64,000 bases of DNA from Karstenula rhodostoma CBS 690.94. Taxonomy: Eukaryota; Ascomycota; Dothideomycetes; Pleosporales; Didymosphaeriaceae. Below, one piece after another: positions 55,509 to 64,000 of the stretch. The notes under the pieces were generated by a model, which saw only the letters and a program-made list of their open reading frames with translations, was not told where the DNA came from and made no database searches. How positions within the stretch are numbered: position 1 is the first letter of the stretch; each line of letters begins with the position of its first letter. The DNA is taken from assembly GCA_010093485.1 (NCBI GenBank), contig MU001496.1, positions 524,685 through 588,684 on the forward strand, written 5' to 3'. The position numbers were made by a program, and so were the translations under genes.

Positions 55509-57335
55509 GGGGGATACAGATGTTCTATTGTTTTTGCGAAATCAAAAGTGCTTAGGCGTTTGGGAGGTACAGTGGGATACAGTCAGCTTCTACAAACGAA
55601 CAGGACCAGGAGTTTGGATTAGATGGGTCAGTATAGTTTGCTGGCAGGAATAGGAATACCCCCGTTGTGTATAGTTAGCGTAGTTAGCAGAGTCGGCATA
55701 GTTGGGATAAGTAGTCGGCGTGTCTCTGCTTCTCGGAATTCGGGCACAGACATGGCCATCAGGATATGATAAAGGACAAGAAGATAGGGCTGTCGCGAGG
55801 ATTACAAAAATGATCTGAAAGATAAGTCCCCCTAGCTGACAGCTCAAAAATAAACGTGATGGAAAAATCGCAAGAAGGCAAAGGGGATAACCATAGAGAA
55901 CCACACCGAGTTTCTGAATTGACAACTGCGTCGTCTTCATGGGCAGAACAAAATTCGAGGGCCGAAGGAGAAGGCGCCGATATTGCCGCAGCCGCCGGGC
56001 ACGCCGACGGAAGAGTATTATCCGGACATGTGCAAGATGGTCAGTGAGTTTGGGCTCATAGCTCTGTGGGGGCGTGTTGGATGTTAGTAACAGTGGAGAT
56101 AGGGATGGTGAGTTCCCGCATATTAAGCCTATGACTGCGGAGGAGGTTGTGGAGAAGGCTTGGGGGCGGGGGTTTAGTTTATATACGATGTTTTTCGTTT
56201 GTCCGTAGGACGTGGTGTTAGCCAACGAATTTGAGCCCTGCGCTGACAGTTATCCTAGGGCCTTGTAGTCGACTAAGGAGTATCTACCGAACAAGTATGC
56301 GTCCTCTTTGATTGATGGATCACTCATTCATCGGCAAGGCTTGTGGTCGTTGTTTGATGGCTTGCAACAGCACGCGAAGACATCCAGATCCACAGAAAGT
56401 AAACCTCGAGGCTGAATGCCTAGGCTCGTATCAACAATAGCAGAATAAGAGAGTGTCTTTCGATTCATCGGGGTTTTACCCCAGCGAAGCCGCATCGGGG
56501 CGCACCCGAAATGCTGCATGCGTTCTCTTGCGTTCTCCTATCTTCTGCGTCGAGGCCTTGAAGCCCGAAAGACTGTGTGGATTGGGCATTTAGGACTCCG
56601 CAGTTTGATTGTCAGATGTATGTGCCTATTGTAATCGCGAAAGAGATGGGAAGGGAGGGCTTGCAGAGCACTGATGCACACCTGAAGGTAGTGTAGTTGG
56701 CGCCTACAAGTATACCCATGGTATGTACCTCATCCTCCCAACATTCCCAGAATCGATGTACTGTTCAAGTTTGTTTCGTCTTTCTTTGAAACATGTAGTT
56801 CGTGTTTCACGTTTCGTGGGGAAGAAAGCTACCGAGTGTGTTGTGTCTCGTACGACATCGGTCTGTCGCCCGACACGGACATTAACAGGACTTCCGCTGA
56901 GATACGCGACGTCCGCATGCCAACGACACGATGGTATCAATCCTGGAACCCTCCTTTATTCGTTCTGTGGTCCAGTGAGCGTTGCTGTTCCGCCCGAGAC
57001 ATAGCTTTGTGAGATTCGAGGGCGGAAGTTGCAACTTCGTCGACAAGAAATCCAAGCCCTGGTAGTCTTGTGGTGGCGGTGCAGCTGACCCGGATGATTT
57101 CCGTTCCTAAAGACCTTTTTTTGAGGGAGTATATATGTCGTTAGGGGGATGTCATTGCATCGTCAGTGTCTTTTTTCCCTCTCTCAGTTGAGAGTCTTTA
57201 TTGTATTTTCAGTTCTGTCATTCTTTTGAACCACGGTCGTTCCCATCGATTTTGATAACCATCTTTGTCATTCGTTTCATTCTTAATAACTAAAACTACC
57301 TGTCACTCTCTTACCTTTGGGGTTCCTTCCTTCCA
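55509..57335. other. Intergenic with decayed coding fragments
   Basis: No intact gene over 1.8 kb. Protein-like fragments occur at 55950-56215 and 56600-56695 (listed separately). The right end (57120-57335) is T-rich and looks like the promoter and leader of the secreted lectin/aerolysin-like gene. Confidence 0.5.
55950..56695 (+). pseudogene. Possible remnant of an unidentified gene
   Basis: Three separate stretches read like protein but do not join by plausible splicing. Near 55950-56065 is APILPQPPGTPTEEYYPDMC, closed by TAG. At 56110-56215 is EFPHIKPMTAEEVVEKAWGR, ending in TAG. At 56600-56695 is QMYVPIVIAKEMGREGLQ, also ending in TAG. They lie in order on the + strand. I do not recognise the family. 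They could instead be exons of a live gene whose splice sites I cannot find. Confidence 0.3.
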
Positions 57336-58516
57336 ATGAAGCTCCTCAGTACCTTCCTCGGTCTCTCGATCGCGCTCGTCACTGGCGTTGCAGCCATTGG
57401 TGACTGTGACAGCGGCCCATTCGCAGCGCTCCAGGCTGTCGGTGACAAGCACGACGCCAGTCAATACGATGTCGACATTTGCGAAACACAATGGCCCCAC
57501 GGTACAGTCGTCCGTGGGGTAGAAGTTTGGGGCAGCAAAGCCATCTCGTTGGAGCACGTGCAGGAGATTATCACCAAGCACTGAACTGGGACCCTTTTAC
57601 TGTCTCGGTTACACGGACCGTACTCTGGTCTGACAGGGATGCTAACCAGCTTGGTGGCATGCGCATCGAGCTATCCAACGGTGAAGTCCTTGAAATGAAG
57701 GTTGACAAGATTAGTGGCAAAACTTTCAGCCCCGATGTCGGCAGCGGTATCATGCTGGGTGGGTGGGGAAGAGCGGATGATCATATCACAGCCTGGGGAT
57801 GGCTGTTCCTCGAGGACAAAGTCGACAAGATTCAGATTGGAGACTTCAGATGGGACCAGGACCAGGAAGAGTTCGCCAAGTCACAAGCGTATGTACAGCT
57901 AACATCGCCTATCGGAAAATACTAACTATGGTACAGAGGAATCAAGAAGGCTGTGAAGGCATCCCAAGGACAGTACAACGCTGCCTCAAACGCCACGACC
58001 ATCGCATTCGACATCTCAGACACCGTCTCCAACTCGTACTCCTACAGCCAAAGCGTCCACTACAACTTCGGCATGGGCTACTCCCTCGAGATCAGCGGCC
58101 AAGTCGCCGGCGTCGGCCCCAAGTCAAGCTTCAGCGTCTCCTTCGAAGTCGGCCAGGACTTCAAGAAGGAATGGACCCAGACGCAGAGCACAACGCTTAC
58201 CTTCAAGGTGTCTCAGCCAGCTCTGCCGGGGAAGACGACCATGTGCATCGGCTACGTCGAATACGGCGAGTTCGATATGGGATACGATGCCAATGTACAC
58301 ATCACGCTGAAGAACGGCAAGACGTTCGACTTCAGGGAGAGGGGCGAGAGGAAGCAGACCATGTTTGGCCAGGCGCAGACGGCGTGTGCGGATGAGGACG
58401 GCGATCACTCTTCCGAGTCGCCCGAGGACTTTGTCAACCGTCATCGCCCGGAGACCACCAAGAGGGAGAGCAGGAAAAGGGAGAGTAGGTTCATCTCTCG
58501 CCTAGCCGCTGCTTAG
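57336..58516 (+). CDS. Secreted lectin-like/aerolysin-like pore-forming-fold protein, frame unresolved
   Basis: The ATG at 57336 opens a signal peptide (MKLLSTFLGLSIALVTG). A jacalin-like beta-prism pattern follows, in two reading frames: one to the stop at 57582, the other from before that point to 57888. Intron 57889-57936 (TACTAAC branch) is clear and leads to the last exon, 57937-58516. That exon has the long Ser/Thr-rich amphipathic strands of the aerolysin/ETX-MTX2 fold, flanked by SNSYSYSQSVHYNFGMGY and FKVSQPALPGKTTMC. Such lectin-aerolysin fusions bind glycans and may form pores. The frame change between about 57480 and 57583 is either a poorly marked intron or an inactivating frameshift; I cannot tell. 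Target and toxicity are unknown. Confidence 0.6.
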
Positions 58517-59902
58517 GTTGTTGCGATGGTAATAATGGAGTCGAGCAGGGTTTTTGCGGATGGTACTAAGGAGGTCAGCTGCAGGAGCACACGCCTGTGA
58601 GGGTATAGGTATGCGCTTGAGAAAGCGGATGGGACTATGCGAGGGAGTATGGGTACATGGATAATTGTAAAGCAAAGGTTGTCTTGATCATGATGCAGAA
58701 TGGCTATTATACAGCTTCCCAGAGCCATGCCTCAGCTTCTGTTGTAAACCAACCCATTTCTCTACGTTGCAACACATCCAACCTGCTTGAAGAAAAATTC
58801 GCTGCGGTTTTGAGCCCATGTGCTGCCATGCAGCTTTCGTGTCCGACTGCAACTTGTGATGTGAGCGCCCAGTTATCGCTGCCCAGAATATCAAAGCACC
58901 AATTGTTCCTGCTACTACTTTGAGACAGATCCTTCATCTAATCACTATATCTACCTTTTGCATACAGCAACCAGTCACAGGGCTGTTCATCCAATTTCTG
59001 ATAACAATACCTGTGGTGATTCTAGTGGTTCGCATACGTACGCAGCGACTGAAGCAATGAGAACCAAACTTCTCGTCCGCCCATTGATGTTTCCATGGTG
59101 TGCAATCAGAGCATGGATATGGCTTGGTGGATAGTAATTGTACAGGGAAACAGGGTATTAGGCGTGCAGTTTAGCAATGTCCGTAAAGTGGATACTGCAG
59201 CCTCGACAAACCGGAGGACAGTAAATATAGTACTGTCCATTCAATACTCGCTGGGGACCTTCAGGTCGTCAATTAAGGCTTGGTGATCGTCCCTGCTTTA
59301 CCACAAACCTTCTGGGATATAAGTGAAGGTGTTACCATATCTTTCACATACGACCGTGGGACACTGAAAACTAGTTTTCTTCTCCGCTCCGCTCCGCCAG
59401 ATCTCATTTAGCCCACATTACAGCAGTCAGGATATCGTAGCGCCAGGATGCAGAAATCTCGCCCCCAACGTCTCAAATCGGTGAGCGGGGCCTACGCAAC
59501 ACCGTCAACCGATATCTGGCCACCTGGTCTCTGGAATCAGAGACGGCGTGCAGGAATGCGCTTATCATGCTGCCGTGCGCTAGAGCTTCTGCGGCCGCGT
59601 TCGAGCGCGAGTGCGTCAAACTGGCGAGGCGATATACACAGTACTCGTAGCTGGTGAACGTCTACGCCATCTTTGGGGCTTCTGCAGGTCAGCCCAAAGC
59701 GGTATAGCTCTGGACCTTCGGACATGGTGGATTTGGGGGCTGCGGCCACCCTGAAACAGTGCACCTCACTGATTAATCCCCGAAAGTGCACACGTGGCAG
59801 CAGTTCTCCAGTTGACGTCATTGCCTGCACTCACCATTTAAGTAAGGGCACCACACCTAGCGCATTATAACATCTTCTCCATCCACCAACCTCAATAACA
59901 AC
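58517..59902. other. Intergenic, no gene seen
   Basis: AT-richer than the left half of the window. Short frames only; the right end is the promoter of the F-box gene. Confidence 0.5.
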
Positions 59903-61372
59903 ATGGCGGCTTTTCTCAATGTTCCTACCGAACTCGTAGATACTATCCTCGAGCGAGTATCATTCCATGATCTCGCTGCTCTAAGCCTTACAAGCAAGAA
60001 GCTATATAAATTCGCAACGCCGCATCTTTACTCGTACATCGACCTCAGTATTTATCGAGGGAACCTACGCCCAATAATTCACCTTACTCGGAGCATTTTT
60101 AACAACCCTGAGCTTGCGAAGCATGTTACATCCGTACGCTTACGCGATGGCGATGAGAAGATTCAAAAACTTTACAGAGGATACTCTTACGACGAAAGTG
60201 TTCCCGAGGTCTCTCCCCCGCAACCAACAGACGAGGATGGCATGCCAGAATTTATCAAATTTATCAAGAAGACCGGTCTACCATATACCCATCTCTGGAT
60301 AGATAAATTGCGTATAGCCGACGTCAACGCATTTGTCGCACTACTACTATCACGCTTGCCTGACCTTAAGAGCTTTCGCATCGGATACGCAGCAGTCGTA
60401 CCCTACGTTGAGAGGTCAGGTCAAAGGAACCCCCCAGACATCGCAGGCGAGAACCAGTTTCTTGGTAAACTGTTCCAGTCCGCTGTCTTTGATGCATCTG
60501 ACCATGGACTCTCTCAGTTCCAACGATTGGAAGAGATATCATTCCCTGGACCGATAAGCGTCAATCCTGGCAGGAATCCCGACTTTTGTGATCCCTATGA
60601 TATGGTGGCTCTTCTTAGTCTTCCATCGATACGCAGTATCCAGGGCTGGTGTTGGAACCCCAGCTCGTTACCGTTCACTTGGCCTACAGACGACCCACCA
60701 GATCCAGTTCACCTCACATCACTGACTCTTTCATACGTCCATATCGACTTCTTAGCACAGATCTTAGCAAGGACTCGCGCTCTTAAAACCCTATGCTGGA
60801 AGTGGAAATGGATACAGGATACTCATCCTCTGAACACCGATACGATCGATCTCAATAGATTTGTCGAAGCGGTGCAACCCATTCGGAATACTCTCGAGGA
60901 CCTAACCATTGGTTTTGAGTTCGATGACATGTCTTGGGGTGGTATTGAACCCGGGATGATGAAAGCCTTGGGAACTTTGCACGGCCTCGAGGGCTTCGCC
61001 AACATCAAGCGATTCCAGGCCCCTCTCGGGGTATTGCTTCCTGACTGGGATTGGAATGCCGGGCCAGATCCGACCAGACGACTCGAAGACAGCTTGCCTC
61101 GCAACGTTGAGGTAGTGACGGTCACGGATGCGTTCATGTCAGATTATTATGCATACGACGAATATGAGGAATTGGACTTCGTCCGAGCCTGGCTCCTCGA
61201 GACTGCATCGACGAGGACGCCACGGCTCAAGGAGGTGTGTTATCATCTTGATCGCAATGCTTCTGAGTTTGAGGAAAAGAGTTACGAACCGATTAAGCAA
61301 ATCTTTGAGGGAACGAATGTGAGATATAGGATTATCAAGGCGAGGGACGAGAAGCCGTGGGAAGCCGTGTGA
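59903..61372 (+). CDS. F-box protein
   Basis: Single exon, 489 aa, with a good CAACATGG start. Residues 1-50 form an F-box (LNVPTELVDTILERVSFHDL, AALSLTSKKLYKFATPHLYS). The rest alternates helices and strands in a leucine-rich-repeat-like manner (VALLLSRLPDLKSFRIGYA, LTSLTLSYVHIDFLAQIL, LEDLTIGFEFDDMSWGG), probably the substrate-binding part. It should link a substrate to Skp1 in an SCF ubiquitin ligase. Large F-box families are common in dothideomycetes and the partner cannot be named. It sits among accessory genes. Confidence 0.88.
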   Translation: MAAFLNVPTELVDTILERVSFHDLAALSLTSKKLYKFATPHLYSYIDLSIYRGNLRPIIHLTRSIFNNPELAKHVTSVRLRDGDEKIQKLYRGYSYDESVPEVSPPQPTDEDGMPEFIKFIKKTGLPYTHLWIDKLRIADVNAFVALLLSRLPDLKSFRIGYAAVVPYVERSGQRNPPDIAGENQFLGKLFQSAVFDASDHGLSQFQRLEEISFPGPISVNPGRNPDFCDPYDMVALLSLPSIRSIQGWCWNPSSLPFTWPTDDPPDPVHLTSLTLSYVHIDFLAQILARTRALKTLCWKWKWIQDTHPLNTDTIDLNRFVEAVQPIRNTLEDLTIGFEFDDMSWGGIEPGMMKALGTLHGLEGFANIKRFQAPLGVLLPDWDWNAGPDPTRRLEDSLPRNVEVVTVTDAFMSDYYAYDEYEELDFVRAWLLETASTRTPRLKEVCYHLDRNASEFEEKSYEPIKQIFEGTNVRYRIIKARDEKPWEAV

Positions 61373-61972
61373 AGAAAGCCGGCGAACGTGAAGGGGGCCA
61401 TGTACGTTGTTGATACAAAACCATAAGTTGCAAATGGCATAGGTTCGACTTTGAGTACTCTTAGCTGATGCCCTGATGTACCGACACGAAGAGGCCTCGA
61501 TCTTGTCGTATGGGGGTGATGAGAGGCTCTCTGTTATATCATACATCCATTTACCTTTCACCTTTAAAGTACTTATTCATCGTGTTAGCCTCGTTCTTCC
61601 GTGGGATGAATATCTTCTTAAAGGCCAATTACTTTACAGTGCTGGGCGAACAGTCTTAGTATAGCTGATCGTACTATTATCGTGTGGGGCGAAATACCGT
61701 TCTATAGTACCATGGTGAAAGTAGTAGTACAGTCGGCGTGTATATTGCTTGCTCTGGGGCAACATAGTGTTCTGGAATATTCAACGCACTGTAGCGCTTG
61801 TGACCTGATGATGTGTATTTTTGTACATATATTCAAACAGATAACTAGAGGATGATATATTGCTAATATTGATAGCGCAAAGCACATGACCGCTATGCTG
61901 TATAACACAAGCTCGAAACACTGCGAAGGTAGCATGGCGTACAACCGCTAGAACACTAGCTCGACTAAGTAC
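61373..61972. other. Convergent 3' flanks, AT-rich
   Basis: No gene. A weak resemblance to the hairpin-core motif of the next gene (TATTGC...CTGGGGCAACA) is present near 61744-61766, not enough to call a copy. Confidence 0.5.
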
Positions 61973-63056
61973 CTATTGGATGGGCGCAACAAATGACAAT
62001 TCTGCAAGGGGAGTTGGCTTCCAGCCAGTTTTGGAGTAAGCCTCAGACCCGGGCTCGCGGTTGTCGAACGTCTCTTTTGTGACTTCCTTGTCCATGACTT
62101 TACCGTTTCCAACAAGTCTGTCGCAACCTCCGCCCTGTGATTCTGATAAGTATTATTTTCGCTAGAGCTACGACATCGTATACTTCTTGAACCGGTCTTA
62201 GGGGAAAACGTACCTTAGCTCCCTCTGTGCACGGGGCCCAGACGATAACCTCGCCATCCTTCTTTTTGACAGAAACGGTGAGGATTTTGGCCGCAGCGAT
62301 GGGTTTGCCCGGGTGTAGACGCTGCCATATCTGGGCGGCGCTCATCTCTCCACACTTCCCACCGTTCGACTTTACCGAGGTGGTGCCGTCGTCCGGATTT
62401 TTGACTGCAGGCGAGGCGCAAAATTAGCGTGATTCGCAAAGACAAAGGGCTCAAGTACAGTACTGCTACCAGGTCAAAAGTCTGAGTACGATCGAGTGAT
62501 GTATTGCCTATCCTGGGGCAACACTCTGTACTCAGACTTTTGAAACGGTACTGTAAGTGTGGAATTACGTACGACACTCATCGACCAATAGACCTACGCC
62601 GTTGTCCTTAGTATACGTAAGAGCAACGCCACCCTTTTGCGAGCTAGCAATAATAAGGTCCGTGCCAGTAAGGAAGGCGGTTACCACTGTCGGGTAGTTC
62701 GCAGGGTGAAATTTGTACTGTTCCGCGCTCTTAACCATGTCATCGTATCCATCTATGCAAATCTGGGCGAGTTGCACATCTGAGATTGTGTTGGCAGGTA
62801 CTGTCCAATGTGCCATGAACACCAGGCGTGGGCCCAGTTTTGGTGCCGCTGCTGGCTTTCCGGGAAGCACATCTTCGGGGCCTGCTTTGGCAAGCTGCCA
62901 GTCAAGTTCAACGCCGACTTTACTACCAGTGTTCTTGTGATAGGTCGGAAATTCGGGGTTGTTTTTAGTCCCAGCGGGCACGGCACCTGTAAGGTTGCTA
63001 AACCACAATAAGATGTGGAAAATCAAGAAGGGGATGATCTGCTTGAAGGAACGCAT
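61973..63056 (-). CDS. Secreted cysteine-containing protein, unknown (effector-like)
   Basis: Three exons (63056-62573, 62404-62214, 62134-61973) give about 278 aa; introns are 168 and 79 nt with GTACGT donors. The N-terminus MRSFKQIIPFLIFHILLWFS is a signal peptide. The mature protein has cysteines in QICIDG, DECLKN, GKCGEM, APCTEG and GGCDR. It ends with TGWKPTPLAELSFVAPIQ. No known domain is visible; length and composition fit a small secreted protein or candidate effector. Exon 1 alone would end at TAA a few codons into intron 1. Repeat-like hairpins occur in intron 1 and just upstream of the start codon. Confidence 0.7.
62456..62555. mobile_element. Hairpin/MITE-like inverted repeat inside an intron
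   Basis: Perfect 15-bp inverted arms CAAAAGTCTGAGTAC (62475-62489) and GTACTCAGACTTTTG (62528-62542) enclose 38 nt. An outer 8-bp pair, TACAGTAC (62456) and GTACTGTA (62548), extends the symmetry. It lies wholly within intron 1 of the secreted-protein gene and has no coding capacity. No clear target-site duplication was found. Confidence 0.6.
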
Positions 63057-64000
63057 GTTGAACTCAAAAGTATGCGATCCCGCGCTAAAATGGAGGTATG
63101 CTGTATTGTCCCAGGATAGGTAATACAATGGCCGAAAGTAACGACTGTAACGACCGAGCGATCAAAAGTAAAGACTGTGAAGGAAGAAAAGGGTTGTGCT
63201 GGTAACCCAGGAGGCCCGTATCATCTTATAATAGGAAGCCTCTACACTCCTCGGAATCCGCTCGTCCACTTGTCACGGCGGTTCTCGAACCTTGGCAGGC
63301 AATGCCTGATGTCCGGACGCCTCCGCCCCTCAGCACTAGTCCGCCGACCTACTTTTAGCCCCCAAACATACACCGTGTACCTGCATTGAGAACGTGAGAC
63401 ACGGATATGAGATACGCCACCATACAATCTTCATGTCCGCTATGCGGGTTCCGATTTAGGATATTTTACGGTAGGGCCGAGGTGGTTTTCGATGCAGAAA
63501 TTCGACATTACTGCCTTATCTAGCAAGTGTAGGATGAAAACTCTTCCAGAAGTCCACAGCGCTAGATCGCATAGTTAGCCCACCTTTCCTGCGTTATTTG
63601 TGGTCGCAAAGCATTGGTGCGGAACTTTGCGATTATGGGCAGGGCAGTCAACGTAGCCACGTACAGTGCGCTCCGTAGGGCAAATTGGTCCGTTCATACT
63701 TACTCGAACCTAGTACGTTACGGAGTAAGCTACGTAGACTGCCCTGCTTACGGGCTCAAAACTCCGGACAACGGACATCGGCGAATGGTGGGTAAGCAGG
63801 CCCCCTGCAACCTCGTGATCGCTAGCGTAGACCGTTCAATGCAATTTCGTGAATATAACTCAGCGGTACAATCTAATGCGACGTGATATCTAGTCGTCTC
63901 GGTGAAGGACACTTCCTGTTGATGTGGTTTCGAATCGTGTGATCGAGACATTGTCATTCTTTAACTACTCTCGTTACAACTACACAAACTCGTTTATTTT
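63057..64000. other. Gene-free right edge
   Basis: No gene supported. The first 130 bp are the promoter of the minus-strand secreted gene and contain the repeat core at 63102-63127. A TTCGAAT resembling a tRNA B box near 63929 has no matching arms. Confidence 0.5.
63102..63127. repeat. Second copy of the hairpin core, in the promoter
   Basis: The minus strand reads TGTATTACCTATCCTGGGAC at its start, against TGTATTGCCTATCCTGGGGC in the intron element (62500-62519). The two differ by G/A transitions. It is 46-71 bp upstream of the start codon. Confidence 0.55.

Noticed and set aside
61740..61770. Third copy of the hairpin core
   Set aside because: Only the CTGGGGCAACA part matches; spacing and flanks differ.
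63880..63960. Possible tRNA (TTCGAAT near 63929)
   Set aside because: Flanks do not form a T arm or acceptor stem.

Overview
The window looks like nuclear DNA of a filamentous ascomycete, most likely a dothideomycete (class is inference from gene content). Genes are on both strands with no operons. Introns are mostly 41-241 nt, with GT-AG ends and CTAAC/CTGAC-like branch sites. Proteins have fungal architectures: MIX23/Cid2, a SulP transporter with a cyclic-nucleotide-binding-like tail, a PH_6/Meu6-like protein, and a Ste11/FMF-1-like HMG factor. Exon boundaries were inferred by hand from splice signals and reading frame; in every multi-exon model except the lectin/aerolysin-like gene the joined coding length is a multiple of three.

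Layout: 0.5-7.4 kb holds MIX23 (-), replicative DNA ligase I (+) and a coiled-coil protein (-). A gene-free stretch of about 4.2 kb leads to an HMG-box regulator (+, 11.6-13.3 kb). GNAT acetyltransferase (-) and GINS subunit PSF1 (+) follow as a divergent pair, then a Vsb1-type SulP transporter (+), a proline-rich unknown (+) and a large ankyrin protein (+). After a 3.1-kb gap come a PH_6 protein (+) and a UBTD-like ubiquitin-domain gene (+), whose stop codon is followed in frame by 590 more open codons. Next are a putatively peroxisomal citrate synthase (-), ATPase inhibitor IF1 (-), a short conserved fungal protein (-), a secreted beta-helix/B-lectin protein (-), cyclin C (-), a calcium-regulated mitochondrial carrier (+), SNARE Syn8 (-) and a RING/TRAF protein (+).

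The right end (55.5-64 kb) is more accessory: decayed coding fragments, a secreted lectin/aerolysin-like protein with a broken or unresolved frame, an F-box protein, and a secreted cysteine-containing unknown whose first intron and promoter carry related hairpin-like repeats.

Functional links are few. Ligase I and PSF1 both act in S phase and both have ACGCG (MluI-box-like) elements upstream. IF1, MIX23 and the SCaMC carrier are mitochondrial. The rest is ordinary fungal gene mixing. The most unusual points are the UBTD stop/extension locus, the start-codon-only exon of that gene, three stop-free 3n introns, and the repeat-associated secreted gene at the right end.
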